In this document: in pieces, positions 37,351-45,999 of the stretch
How positions within the stretch are numbered: the first letter of the stretch is position 1
Layout of the letters: the number at the start of each line of letters is the position of its first letter
DNA from: Arthrobacter globiformis NBRC 12137
GTDB taxonomy: Bacteria > Actinomycetota > Actinomycetes > Actinomycetales > Micrococcaceae
Length of the DNA stretch: 64,000 bases
Direction of reading: 5' to 3'
Assembly: GCF_000238915.1 (NCBI RefSeq)
Contig: NZ_BAEG01000051.1
Coordinates: 124,001 to 188,000 of the forward strand
Translations under genes and position numbers: made by a program
The notes under the pieces: generated by a model
Database searches by the model: none
Told to the model about the DNA's origin: nothing
Seen by the model: only the letters and a program-made list of their open reading frames with translations

Positions 37351-37654
37351 ACTTCTCCTGCATCATTGCGGGTGGTATCGGTAAGTGGTCACAGTGTGTA
37401 AGACGGGCCGGAGGAAACACAAATCATTGTGTCTACCATCACAGAATTATCCGTCATGTCCGGGCCATATTCACTGCCGGGCCTGTAATTACTGCGAGGC
37501 ATGCCCGGATCCCGATAAGAAGGGATTCGGGCCGAGGTCAACATATGATGAATGGGGCGGCGGAAGCCTGCCCCTGTTCCTGCAGCACCATCGGGCAGCA
37601 CCGGAACGGAACGTACCCCAACACGGCAACCGGCGTTAGGTATTGGTTTATCAA
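37351..37654. other. 304-base gap between pyc and an orphan parA
   Basis: No credible gene. It holds a palindrome ACACAA-N4-TTGTGT (37417-37432) near the pyc side and an 11-base hairpin with one G-T pair (37503-37513, 37522-37532; loop GATAAGAA) without a T run. Base composition is less GC-rich than the flanks. It must contain both the pyc and the parA promoters. Confidence 0.5.
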
Positions 37655-38476
37655 GTGCAAGTAGTCAGCATCAGCAGCCTCAAGGGCGGTGTCGGCAAGA
37701 CATCCGTGACAACCGGACTGGCGTCTGCGGCACTGGCCGCAGGCATCCCAACCCTCGTAGTTGACCTCGATCCCCATGCCGACGCCAGCACAGCCCTCGG
37801 GGTGCAGCCCAGCGACAAGCTGGACATCGGCAGAATGCTGAAAAATCCGCGCAAGGCCAAGATCGCCGAGAACGTTGTGCCCAGCGGCTGGATCAGCCGG
37901 GCAGCCACCAATGGTTCAGGCCCAACGGTGCTCGATGTCGCCGTCGGGTCCGCGTACACCGGGATCTACGACCGGCCCGACCTCGGCAAGCGCGATCTGC
38001 GCAGGCTGTCCGCGGTGCTCGCCGGTGCGGACGCCTATGAACTCATCCTGGTGGACTGCCCGCCGTCCCTGAACGGGCTCACCCGCATGGCCTGGTCCGC
38101 CAGCAACAAGGTGGCCCTGGTGGCCGAGCCCGGGCTATTCTCCGTCGCCGGTACCGAACGCACCATGCGGGCCATCCAGCTGTTCCGGCAGGAATTCGCA
38201 CCGAACCTCTCCCCGGCCGGCATTGTGGCCAACCGGGTGCGCTCCGGATCCTCCGAGCACGCTTTCCGGCTTGCCGAGATGCAGGCCATGTTCGGTGACC
38301 TCCTGCTGGCCCCACACATCCCGGAGCAGGCCAACTGGCAGCAGATCCAGGGCGCAGCACATTCCGTCCACCACTGGCCCGGCGACTCCGCCAAGGCCGC
38401 GGCAGGGCTCTACGACTCACTGCTCGAAAATCTTATGGCCGCCAACAAGACCAGCCGCAGCCGGGTGGCCCGCTAG
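37655..38476 (+). CDS. Orphan ParA-family ATPase
   Basis: 273 aa deviant Walker A ATPase: SLKGGVGKTSV near the N-terminus, VDLDPHADAS (Walker A'), LVDCPPSLNG (Walker B). No ParB gene is adjacent. It is distinct from the scpAB-linked parA at 49910-50809 and the MinD-like ATPase at 32310. The start is uncertain: GTG 37655 gives VQVVSISSLKGG; TTG 37643 adds four residues; neither has a strong ribosome site. It may position cargo other than the chromosome. Confidence 0.85.
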   Translation: MQVVSISSLKGGVGKTSVTTGLASAALAAGIPTLVVDLDPHADASTALGVQPSDKLDIGRMLKNPRKAKIAENVVPSGWISRAATNGSGPTVLDVAVGSAYTGIYDRPDLGKRDLRRLSAVLAGADAYELILVDCPPSLNGLTRMAWSASNKVALVAEPGLFSVAGTERTMRAIQLFRQEFAPNLSPAGIVANRVRSGSSEHAFRLAEMQAMFGDLLLAPHIPEQANWQQIQGAAHSVHHWPGDSAKAAAGLYDSLLENLMAANKTSRSRVAR

Positions 38477-38512
38477 CAGCGTGGTTTGCTCCCAGCCACG
38501 ATCCCGCTGACT

Positions 38513-38550
38513 GCAGAAGGCCGCCTCCCCGACGGGAGGCGGCCTTCTGC
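38513..38550. terminator. Bidirectional terminator between parA-like and resR-like genes
   Basis: Seventeen-base perfect GC-rich arms (38513-38529, 38534-38550) around CGAC, lying between convergent genes. Confidence 0.85.
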
Positions 38551-38572
38551 GTAAATCTCGCGGCTGCCGCCG

Positions 38573-39169
38573 CTAGCCGATCTTGCGGGCGGCGCGGCGC
38601 TTGCTGAGTTCGTCGTCCGGGAACGTCTGTTCGCCGGCGTGCTCGCTGGGCAGCGAGGCGAGGCTTCCCTCGACTTCGCGCCACACGCGGCCCACGGCGA
38701 TGCCAAACACGCCCTGGCCGCCCTGCACGAGATCGATGACCTCGTCCGCGGAGGTACATTCGTAGACGCTGGCGCCATCGCTCATGAGCGTGATCTGGGC
38801 CAGGTCCTCGACACCGCGTTCACGGAGGTGCTCCACGGCGCTGCGGATCTGCTGCAGCGATACCCCGGTGTCCAGCAGGCGCTTGACCACTTTCAGGACC
38901 AGGATGTCGCGGAAACCGTAGAGCCGTTGGGAGCCGGAACCTGCTGCGCCGCGGACTGCAGGCTCCACCAGGCCGGTGCGGGCCCAGTAGTCGAGCTGCC
39001 GGTAGGTGATCCCGGCCGCCTTACAGGCCGTGGGCCCGCGGTAGCCGGCGTCCTCGTCCAGAACGGGGAGATCCTCAGTGAAGAGAAGGCCCTGAGCACC
39101 GCTTGCGGGCACGGCAACGCCGGCCGTCGAGGGTTGCTTCAGCTCGCCTGCTTCGCCTTTCGGACTCAC
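38573..39169 (-). CDS. MerR-family regulator (Rv1830/ResR-McdR-like)
   Basis: 198 aa. The GTG at 39169 is chosen because AAGGAGGA lies six bases upstream; the frame extends further without conservation. The MerR helix-turn-helix starts at GPTACKAAGITYRQLDYWARTGLVEP (about 45-70), followed by the GSGSQRLYGFRDILVLKVVKRLL wing and dimer helix. In mycobacteria this protein (Rv1830) is next to Rv1829 and Rv1828 exactly as here, and has been tied to cell-cycle and growth control. Confidence 0.88.
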   Translation of the reverse strand: MSPKGEAGELKQPSTAGVAVPASGAQGLLFTEDLPVLDEDAGYRGPTACKAAGITYRQLDYWARTGLVEPAVRGAAGSGSQRLYGFRDILVLKVVKRLLDTGVSLQQIRSAVEHLRERGVEDLAQITLMSDGASVYECTSADEVIDLVQGGQGVFGIAVGRVWREVEGSLASLPSEHAGEQTFPDDELSKRRAARKIG

Positions 39170-39389
39170 GTGGATCCTCCTTGTCATGAGCTCCCCTGAG
39201 GAAGTTGCCGCAACAGCTGCTACGCGCATGAAGTCCGGAAGAAATTCACGCTTGTAATTCGGCCGGAGTAGCACTTTCCAGTGTGACTTGCGCCGCTGTC
39301 GTATGCAATGGGAACTTGGTACCTTCGACGTTAGGCCTGCCGCGGCCCAAGGTCAAAGACGTTCGCTTGATTATCGGGGCGTGTCGAAA

Positions 39390-39416
39390 GTTTCAGCCTT
39401 AACTTTAACCTTAACG
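39390..39416 (-). promoter_or_regulatory. TTAAGG-type element upstream of the resR-like gene
   Basis: On the minus strand CGTTAAGGTTAAAGTTAAGG and the overlapping AAAGTTAAGGCTGAAAC (39390-39406). The latter aligns with elements upstream of ftsZ (814-829) and parA (50931-50947). It lies 221 bases before the GTG, just after the DUF151 stop. Probable operator; protein assignment is inference. Confidence 0.4.
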
Positions 39417-39421
39417 TGACC

Positions 39422-39925
39422 TTAGCCGTCGAAATCCTCGGGTTCGACGTCGTCAAGGAACTCCCGGAACCGGCGCAGCTCGCGCTCTTCCTCCACCGTG
39501 GGGCCGGGCTCAGTGTCCTCGCCTTCGTCGTGCTCGGTGATGCGCACGCCGGCCTCGTCCATGACAGAGTCGGCGCACCAGATCCGGCACTTGGCGCGCA
39601 GTGCGATGGCCAGCGCATCGGATGCCCTTGAGCTCACCGTGGCCCCGTTCTCGAACTGGAGCTGGCCGTAGAAGATGTTGTCCTCCACGGCCACGATGTT
39701 CACGCTGACCACGGAATGCCCGAGCGTCTCCACGACGTCAACCAGGAGGTCGTGGGTCATGGGCCGCGGCGGCACCACGCCCTGCTGGGCCAGCGCAATG
39801 GCACTTGCCTCGGGTGTCCCGATCCAGATGGGAACGTGCCGTTCTCCGTGCATCTCGCGGAGCAGAACCAGGGGCTGGTTTGAAGGCAGTTCGATGCGGA
39901 CGCCCACAATCTCGACTTCGATCAT
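39422..39925 (-). CDS. DUF151 bifunctional nuclease family protein
   Basis: 167 aa, homologue of Mtb Rv1829. The DUF151 fold is recognisable from LPIWIG-like VPIWIGTPEASAIALA, PRPMTHDLLVDVVETLG and SRASDALAIALR, with a conserved acidic C-terminal tail. The ATG shares one base with the stop of the upstream MerR gene (TGATG). Plant members have RNase and DNase activity; the bacterial role is not settled. Confidence 0.88.
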   Translation of the reverse strand: MIEVEIVGVRIELPSNQPLVLLREMHGERHVPIWIGTPEASAIALAQQGVVPPRPMTHDLLVDVVETLGHSVVSVNIVAVEDNIFYGQLQFENGATVSSRASDALAIALRAKCRIWCADSVMDEAGVRITEHDEGEDTEPGPTVEEERELRRFREFLDDVEPEDFDG

Positions 39926-40647
39926 CAGATTTCCATCCGCGAGATACGGTCCTGCACGAGGGCCCGGTGCAGGGTGAGGCAGAGGTCGCTGATTTCCCGG
40001 GCGGCTTCCGCCGCGCGGGCCTGCGATGCAGCGTCCCGTCGCGAGGTCAGGGTGGCCACGGCCCGTTCAACGAGTCCGAATTCGCGCTCCGCGGCTGCCT
40101 GGAAGGGCCGGAGGTGCCGTGGCTCCAGGCCGTGACTCTCCAGCTGGACGCAGGCGCGCGCCACCTGGAGGGCGTGCTCGTCAAATTTGCCGTCAGTGTG
40201 CCCGATGAGGCCGAAGCTGAGCAGGGACTGCAGGAGCGGCACGCTGGCCCCCGACTCCGCGCGCAGCTGTTCCTCGCTGAGCCTGCGTGCTTTGTTCTGG
40301 AGTTCCGCGGCGAGCTCGTCCGAGACGATCCGCGGGGAGACGGTAACCCCGGGCGGAAGGTTCTCGGGCCGTTCGCCCCTGTCGATGGCGTCAAGGTAGT
40401 CCTTGATGACCTTCAGCGGCAGGTACTGGTCGCGCTGGAGAGACAGGACGAAGCGGAGCCGTTCGACGTCGCTGTCGGAGTACTGCCGGTAGCCCGCGGG
40501 GGTACGCCGGGGATTGATGAGTCCTTTTTCCTCAAGGAACCTGATTTTCGACGCCGTCATGCTCGGAAAGTCATCGCTCAGCTGAGCGAGCACTTCCCCG
40601 ATGTTCAGGACCAGTGGTCCCCGGCGCTCCGGTTGTGCCATTGCCAC
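39925..40647 (-). CDS. ftsR: MerR-family cell division regulator FtsR (Rv1828 type)
   Basis: 240 aa. The N-terminal MerR helix-turn-helix is visible in LNIGEVLAQLSDDFPSMTAS with KIRFLEEKGLINPRRTPAGYR (about 14-54), followed by a long effector/dimer region. In Corynebacterium the orthologue FtsR activates ftsZ and its loss causes elongated cells. The gene order garA-ftsR-DUF151-resR is conserved from mycobacteria. A palindrome suited to such a protein lies upstream of ftsZ in this window (823-843). Starts GTG 40647 or ATG 40641. Confidence 0.88.
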   Translation of the reverse strand: MAMAQPERRGPLVLNIGEVLAQLSDDFPSMTASKIRFLEEKGLINPRRTPAGYRQYSDSDVERLRFVLSLQRDQYLPLKVIKDYLDAIDRGERPENLPPGVTVSPRIVSDELAAELQNKARRLSEEQLRAESGASVPLLQSLLSFGLIGHTDGKFDEHALQVARACVQLESHGLEPRHLRPFQAAAEREFGLVERAVATLTSRRDAASQARAAEAAREISDLCLTLHRALVQDRISRMEI

Positions 40648-40663
40648 AGGCAGCCGCTCCGAA

Positions 40664-41140
40664 TCAGACGCGTCCTGCTGCGCGGGCAGGGCTCAGGTAG
40701 AAGGTGAGACGGAACTTGCCAATCTGGACTTCGTTTCCGGACCTCAGTTCCACGCTGTCCACGCGGTCATGGTTGACATAGGTGCCGTTCAGGCTTCCGG
40801 TGTCCACCACCTCGAAGCTCCGCGGTGTGCGCCGGAACTCGACGTGGCGGCGGGAGACCGTCACGTCGTCGAGGAAAATGTCAGCATCCGGGTGCCGCCC
40901 GGCCGTGGTGACATCAGAGTCAAGGAGGAACCGGGCACCCGAGTTCGGCCCGCTGTGGGCCACGAGCAGGGCGGAGCCGGAGGGCAGTGCCTCGACGGCA
41001 GAGCGTTCCTCCGGGGAGAGCTTGGGTACGATCGTTGGCTCGTCATGAACCGGAGTGAGGTTGATCGAGGTGGTTTCCGAGGCCCTGCCCGCACCCGTGC
41101 CGTAATCGCCGTTGGTGTGGTTCTGTTCGCCGCCAACCAT
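40664..41140 (-). CDS. garA: FHA-domain metabolic switch protein GarA/OdhI
   Basis: 158 aa. The N-terminal kinase target motif ETTS is present at 22-25 (SETTSINLTP). The FHA domain (about 60-140) has GRHPDADIFLDD, SRRHVEF and GSLNGTYVN. In actinobacteria the unphosphorylated form inhibits 2-oxoglutarate dehydrogenase and affects glutamate metabolism; phosphorylation of a Thr in ETTS by PknG/PknB turns it off. The PASTA kinase at 21982 is a candidate kinase. ATG 41140 has GGAGGAGG upstream. Confidence 0.94.
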   Translation of the reverse strand: MVGGEQNHTNGDYGTGAGRASETTSINLTPVHDEPTIVPKLSPEERSAVEALPSGSALLVAHSGPNSGARFLLDSDVTTAGRHPDADIFLDDVTVSRRHVEFRRTPRSFEVVDTGSLNGTYVNHDRVDSVELRSGNEVQIGKFRLTFYLSPARAAGRV

Positions 41141-41286
41141 GGATTCCTCCTCCTTCGTTGCAGATGTCCCCCTGCAATCAACGCGTACCGTCCGGAGCTG
41201 CCTGGCAGCTCCGGTGTGCCGCCCGCCGTCCGGCCATTGGGGTCCATTGCTGGACTCCGGTGGCCGGGCTGCGGGACTGGTTAGCT

Positions 41287-41673
41287 TTAGCCTACCTGTT
41301 GTTCGTACTCCGATGCACTGAGCAGGGAATCCACTGCATCAGGTTCGGCGAGCTTGACTTCGATGAGCCAGCCGTCGCCGTACGGATCGGAGTTAATGAG
41401 CGCTGAATCGCTGTCGAGCGCCTCGTTGCGGGCCACGATCTCGCCGGAGACAGGCGCGTAAATGTCGCTGACGCTCTTGGTGGATTCAACCTCCCCCACG
41501 ACGTCGTTTGCCTTAACAGTGGTACCAACTTCAGGCATCTGGGCGTAGACGACATCCCCGAGGGCGTCCTGGGCGAAGTCGGTGATCCCCACGCGGACCA
41601 CGCCATCGGCATTCGGTGCGGTCACCCATTCGTGTTCGGCGGTGTAGGACAGATCAGAGGGAATGTTGCTCAT
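41287..41673 (-). CDS. gcvH: Glycine cleavage system H protein
   Basis: 128 aa lipoyl carrier that shuttles the aminomethyl group in glycine cleavage. The lipoylation site is Lys66 in VESTKSVSD. The N-terminus reads YTAEHEWV, as in all H proteins. It is not in an operon with gcvT/gcvP, but stands upstream of garA as in mycobacteria (Rv1826-Rv1827). No glycine riboswitch was recognised in the upstream 150 bases. Confidence 0.96.
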   Translation of the reverse strand: MSNIPSDLSYTAEHEWVTAPNADGVVRVGITDFAQDALGDVVYAQMPEVGTTVKANDVVGEVESTKSVSDIYAPVSGEIVARNEALDSDSALINSDPYGDGWLIEVKLAEPDAVDSLLSASEYEQQVG

Positions 41674-41827
41674 CAGGGGCCTTTCATCGGGTCAATCACC
41701 AATGTCAACGGAGGCGTAGGGAACAGCCACCGGTTGAAAGTATATGCACAACTCCCTGGCCGCCGGATGTGCCATGATGCCCCGCGGAAACCGCCCGATC
41801 CGGCATCCCGTATGGCAAAGTGGTGCC

Positions 41828-42700
41828 ATGCCGGAACTACCCGAGGTGGCCGCACTGAGCACGTTCCTCGACACGCGGCTGCGCGGCGCGGTGCTGGAGA
41901 AGCTGCAGATCCTGTCCGTAGCCGTGCTCAAGACGGCCGACCCGCCCTACACGGCGTTGGCGGGCCGAACCATCAGCGGCGTGGAGCGGTTCGGGAAGTT
42001 CGTCAGCATCAGCGCCGACGGCCTGTATTTTGTCTTCCACCTCGCCAGGGCGGGCTGGGTCCGCTATACCGAAAAGCCCTCGCCCGATCCGCTCAGGCCC
42101 GGCAAGGGTCCCATCGCGGCCCGCCTGCTCCTCACCGGAGCGGACGGCGGGAAGATGGGCATCGACCTGACCGAGGCGGGCACCAAGAAGGGCCTGGCAA
42201 TCTACGTGGTGTCAAAACCGGGCGACGTTCACGGCATCGCCGAGCTCGGCCCGGACCCACTGGCGCCGGCCTTCAGCCGGGAGATGTTCGCCGAGATCCT
42301 CGCCGGGCACGCGCACCAGATCAAGGGTGTCCTCCGGAGCCAGAGTGTCATTGCCGGCATAGGTAATGCGTACAGCGATGAAATCCTGCACGCGGCGAAA
42401 ATTTCCCCGTTCGCGATGGCCAATTCCCTGGAACCGGCGAAGGTCGGGATCCTGTTCGACGCCATCCACACCGTCCTGGGAGCCGCAGTGGCACAGGCCC
42501 AGGGGAAGGCGCCCGCCGACCTCAAGGATGCGAAACGGAGCGGCATGAATGTGCATGGCCGCGCCGGCCAGCCCTGCCCGGTATGCGGCGACACAGTCCG
42601 GGAGGTGTCCTTCGCGGACACTGCGCTGCAGTACTGCCCCACCTGCCAAACCAACGGCAAGATCCTGGCCGACCGCAGAACGTCCCGCTTCCTCAAGTAG
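41828..42700 (+). CDS. Fpg/Nei-family DNA glycosylase
   Basis: 290 aa base-excision repair enzyme. ATG 41828 gives MPELPEV, placing the catalytic N-terminal Pro and Glu correctly after Met removal. The helix-two-turn-helix reads IAGIGNAYSDEILH with Lys/Asn contacts, and the C-terminal zinc finger is CPVC...CPTC. Specificity between 8-oxoguanine (Fpg) and oxidised pyrimidines (Nei) cannot be assigned from sequence. It is the only plus-strand gene between gcvH and the tRNA. Confidence 0.92.
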   Translation: MPELPEVAALSTFLDTRLRGAVLEKLQILSVAVLKTADPPYTALAGRTISGVERFGKFVSISADGLYFVFHLARAGWVRYTEKPSPDPLRPGKGPIAARLLLTGADGGKMGIDLTEAGTKKGLAIYVVSKPGDVHGIAELGPDPLAPAFSREMFAEILAGHAHQIKGVLRSQSVIAGIGNAYSDEILHAAKISPFAMANSLEPAKVGILFDAIHTVLGAAVAQAQGKAPADLKDAKRSGMNVHGRAGQPCPVCGDTVREVSFADTALQYCPTCQTNGKILADRRTSRFLK

Positions 42701-42740
42701 CGCGTGCCGCCGTCGGGCGGCAACAAAAAACGGGCAACAA

Positions 42741-42776
42741 AAAACCCCGCCAACCCGGTTGGGTTGGCGGGGTTTT
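42741..42776. terminator. Strong bidirectional terminator
   Basis: Sixteen-base perfect arms (42741-42756, 42761-42776) with loop GGTT, flanked by A and T runs on both sides. Serves the glycosylase gene and, from the other side, tRNA-Pro. Confidence 0.92.
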
Positions 42777-42780
42777 GTTG

Positions 42781-42857
<77 letters not shown>

Positions 42858-42997
42858 TCAGTTCCGCCGTTCTCCGCTTCGGTGATCATTCCAAAGAATT
42901 TCACCTAAGCAGTCCGGCCGAACCACCTAGAAGAGCTTACACGATTCCGGAGGGTGCCAGTGACACTTTCCGGCATTCGCCGCCCGGTGTGTCGTAA

Positions 42998-44548
42998 TTA
43001 ACGCTTCTTGCCACGCTTTTCACGCACACGCATGCTGACTTCGATGGGCGTTCCCTCGAAGCCAAACGTTTCCCGCAGGCGGCGGGTGATGAACCGGCGG
43101 TAGCCCGGGTCCAGGAACCCCGTGGTGAACAGGACGAACTTCGGGGGCCGGCTGGACGCCTGCGTGCCGAAGAGGATGCGGGGCTGCTTGCCGCCGCGGA
43201 CCGGGTGCGGGTGGGCCGCCACCAGCTCGCCCAGGAAGGCGTTGAGCCGTCCGGTCGGAATGCGCCTGTCCCAGTTTTCCAGCGCCAGTTCCAGCGCCGG
43301 CACCAGGCGGTCCTTGTGCCAGCCGGTCTTGGCGGAAATGTTGACGCGCGGTGCCCACTCCACGTGCGCCAGGTCCTGTTCGATTTCGCGTTCCAGGTAC
43401 CGGCGGCGTTCGTCGTCCAGCAGGTCCCACTTGTTGAACGCGAGCACCAGGGCGCGCCCCGATTCGATGGCCAGCTGCAGGATGCGGACATCCTGTTCGC
43501 TGAGCACCTCGTCAACAGCCAGGAGAACGACGGCGACCTCCGCCTTTTCCAGCGCGCTCTGGGTCCTGAGGGAGGCATAGAAATCGGCGCCCTGTGCCAT
43601 GTGCTGGCGCCGGCGGATGCCGGCGGTGTCCACGAAACGCCAGGTCTGGCCGCCGAGCTCGATGAATTCGTCAACGGGGTCTCGCGTGGTGCCGGCGGTG
43701 TTGTCCACCACCACACGCTCGGAGCCGGCCAGCTTGTTCAGCAGGGAGGACTTGCCGACGTTGGGACGTCCGATCAGGGCGATCCGGCGGGGGCCGCCGG
43801 AGCGTTCAACGCCCTCGACGGTGGAGAATTCCGGCAGGGTGTCCATGACGTGGTCCAGCAGGTCGGCGACGCCGCGGCCGTGCAGCGCGGAGACGGGGTA
43901 CGGCTCGCCGAAGCCCAGGCCCCACAGGACTGCCGAGTCGGCTTCCTGCGCAAAGTCGTCCACCTTGTTGGCCACGAGGATGACAGGCTTCTTGCTCCGC
44001 CGGAGCATCTTCATGACAGCCTCGTCGGTGGCGGTTGCGCCTACGGCAGAGTCAACGACGAACAGCACGGCGTCAGCGAGCTCGACTGCCATTTCGGCCT
44101 GTTCCGCCACCCGGGCGTGGATGCCGCGGGCATCGTGCTCCCAGCCGCCGGTGTCCACCAGGGTAAAGTTCCGGCCGTTCCAGTTCGCCGAATACATCAC
44201 GCGGTCACGCGTCACGCCGGGGGTGTCCTCCACGACCGCCTCGCGGCGGCCGAGGATGCGGTTGACGAGGGTTGACTTGCCGACGTTCGGGCGGCCGATG
44301 ATGGCGAGCACGGGGTCCAGCTTGAGCGGGCCCTCAAGCTCGTCCTCGTCGTGCAGGCCGCTGAGGAGCGCGGCGTCTTCCTCGTCGAGTTCGTAGTCGT
44401 CCAGTCCGGCGCGGAGGGAGGCGGCGCGAAGCTCGGCCTCGTCGTCGTCCAGGGCTGCCAGATGTTCAGCCACCTGGTCCGTGCCGGTGGGCGTGTATTC
44501 GTCTTCGCCGGCGCCGGAGTGGCCGGAAGTTTGAGTCGTATCGCTCAT
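42998..44548 (-). CDS. der: Ribosome biogenesis GTPase Der
   Basis: 516 aa double GTPase required for 50S assembly. Both P-loops are GRPNVGKS (first followed by T, second by S), with DTPGVTRD and NTAGTTRD switch regions, NKVD and NKWD G4 motifs, and a C-terminal KH-like domain. The first 75 residues are an acidic actinobacterial extension ([14 protein letters not shown]). It is the last gene of the parA-scpA-scpB-rluB-tyrA-cmk-plsC-der operon. Confidence 0.97.
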   Translation of the reverse strand: MSDTTQTSGHSGAGEDEYTPTGTDQVAEHLAALDDDEAELRAASLRAGLDDYELDEEDAALLSGLHDEDELEGPLKLDPVLAIIGRPNVGKSTLVNRILGRREAVVEDTPGVTRDRVMYSANWNGRNFTLVDTGGWEHDARGIHARVAEQAEMAVELADAVLFVVDSAVGATATDEAVMKMLRRSKKPVILVANKVDDFAQEADSAVLWGLGFGEPYPVSALHGRGVADLLDHVMDTLPEFSTVEGVERSGGPRRIALIGRPNVGKSSLLNKLAGSERVVVDNTAGTTRDPVDEFIELGGQTWRFVDTAGIRRRQHMAQGADFYASLRTQSALEKAEVAVVLLAVDEVLSEQDVRILQLAIESGRALVLAFNKWDLLDDERRRYLEREIEQDLAHVEWAPRVNISAKTGWHKDRLVPALELALENWDRRIPTGRLNAFLGELVAAHPHPVRGGKQPRILFGTQASSRPPKFVLFTTGFLDPGYRRFITRRLRETFGFEGTPIEVSMRVREKRGKKR

Positions 44549-44558
44549 TGCACTTTCC

Positions 44559-45293
44559 TTAATGGTGGTCTGCCGGCGGCCCGGCTACTGCTGTTGTACG
44601 TTGGTGCGGATGATCCGCGGAGGGCAATGACAGCCCGCTGAGCCGGACAGTGTCGCGGATGTGCGCGGCCAGAGTGTTACGGATTTCCGTAGCCGCCCTG
44701 TCCATTGAAGCACGCCCGGTTTCTTCCGGTTTCCGGCCGAGCGCGAGGGGCTGGCCAAAGCTGACGTGCAGCCTGCGGCCCGGTTTCGGGATGCTGTCCA
44801 GGTGTTCGCCGCCCTGCCGCGTGCCCAGGATGGCCACGGGCACCACGACGGCGTCGGAATTCAGGGCGAGCCACGCCACCCCGTTGCTGATGCCGGCTGC
44901 GGTGCCGCTCCCCCGGGTTCCCTCGGGCAGGATGCCGACGCAGCGGCCGGCGTCGAGCACGTCCTTGCTGAGCTGCAGGACCGAGCGGTCCCCCGCCCGG
45001 TCAACCGGAAGCTGGCCCGATGCCTTCAGCACGCGGCCCAGGAAGCCCTTGAACATCTCCTTCTTAACAAGGATGTGCATGGGCCGGGGTGAGGCACCGA
45101 ACATGACGGGTCCGTCGAGGAAGCTGATGTGGTTTCCTGCGAAAATCACCGGCCCCGCGGCCGGGACGTTGGAGCGCCCGGTCACGGATGTGCGGTAGAC
45201 GATGTTGTTCAGGAACCGGCCGACGGGCCGGCTCCAGGCCGTGGTCCAGCTGCCGGGAACTCCAGCCCCCGGCATCCTGGCGGAATCACTCAT
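44559..45293 (-). CDS. 1-acyl-sn-glycerol-3-phosphate acyltransferase (PlsC family)
   Basis: 244 aa phospholipid acyltransferase, distinct from the one at 25821. The catalytic motif is NHISFLD (NHx4D) and the second is LPEGTRG. The start overlaps the cmk stop by 8 bases. The cmk-plsC-der order is common in actinobacteria. Confidence 0.92.
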   Translation of the reverse strand: MSDSARMPGAGVPGSWTTAWSRPVGRFLNNIVYRTSVTGRSNVPAAGPVIFAGNHISFLDGPVMFGASPRPMHILVKKEMFKGFLGRVLKASGQLPVDRAGDRSVLQLSKDVLDAGRCVGILPEGTRGSGTAAGISNGVAWLALNSDAVVVPVAILGTRQGGEHLDSIPKPGRRLHVSFGQPLALGRKPEETGRASMDRAATEIRNTLAAHIRDTVRLSGLSLPSADHPHQRTTAVAGPPADHH

Positions 45294-45999
45294 GGTTGAT
45301 GACCTTGGTGACGATGCGCAGCGCGGCGGACACGGTTTCCTCGAAATCCAGCTCAGATGAATCCAGAGTCACTACGCCGTCCGCCGCCTGGGTGAAATTC
45401 ACCACCGTGGAATCCTTCGCGTCCCGCTGGGTCACCTGGGCGGCCAGCTGCTCAGCGCTTTGCGTCCCGCCGAGCTGGATGCCGCGACGGCGGAGCCGCG
45501 CCTCCTCGCTGGCGGTCAGAAGCATGCGGACCTGGGCAGCGGGCGCGACGACGGTGGTGATGTCCCGGCCCTCCACCACCATGCGGCGGTTGTGCTTTTC
45601 AATCAGGGCGCGCTGGCGGCGGATGAGTTCCGTCCGGGCACCGAGCGTGGTGGCGACGGCACTGACGGCCGAGGAGATGGCCGGTTCCCTGATGGCGTCG
45701 GTGACGTCGGTGCCGTCGACCCGCACATACTCGGCGTGCGGGCTGGTGCTGATGTCAAGCGGCAGTTCTTCGGCGGCCAGCTCGACGGCGGAGGCATCGG
45801 CGAGGTCTGTGCCGCGGTCGAGGCAGTACCAGGTGAGGGCACGGTACATGGCGCCCGTGTCCAGATAGGCAAGGCTGAGCCGGCGGGCCACTTCCTTGCT
45901 GACGCTGGACTTTCCGGAGCCGGACGGCCCGTCAATGGCCACCACGAGCGGGCGGCCAAGCCGGAGGGCAGGCAAAGTTTCGGTCAGTTCCTGTGTCAT
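45286..45999 (-). CDS. cmk: Cytidylate kinase
   Basis: Phosphorylates (d)CMP; 237 aa from ATG 45999, which shares one base with the tyrA stop (TAATG). An upstream ATG at 46017 would add six residues; neither has a clear ribosome site, so coupling decides. The P-loop is GPSGSGKSS, followed by YLDTGAMYRA and the CMP-binding VEGRDITTVV. Confidence 0.94.
   Translation of the reverse strand: MTQELTETLPALRLGRPLVVAIDGPSGSGKSSVSKEVARRLSLAYLDTGAMYRALTWYCLDRGTDLADASAVELAAEELPLDISTSPHAEYVRVDGTDVTDAIREPAISSAVSAVATTLGARTELIRRQRALIEKHNRRMVVEGRDITTVVAPAAQVRMLLTASEEARLRRRGIQLGGTQSAEQLAAQVTQRDAKDSTVVNFTQAADGVVTLDSSELDFEETVSAALRIVTKVINHE

Noticed and set aside
35890..37401. Plus-strand 503-codon open frame over pyc
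   Set aside because: Antisense to the biotin carboxylase domain of pyruvate carboxylase; composition is Gly/Val/Asp/His shadow coding with no motif.
37385..37639. Small Cys-rich plus-strand peptide in the pyc upstream gap
   Set aside because: No ribosome site or known motif, and the frame is interrupted by the regulatory-looking palindrome and hairpin.
41674..41827. Glycine riboswitch before gcvH
   Set aside because: The gap is only about 150 bases and shows none of the conserved tandem-aptamer core; the H protein gene is not in a gcv operon.
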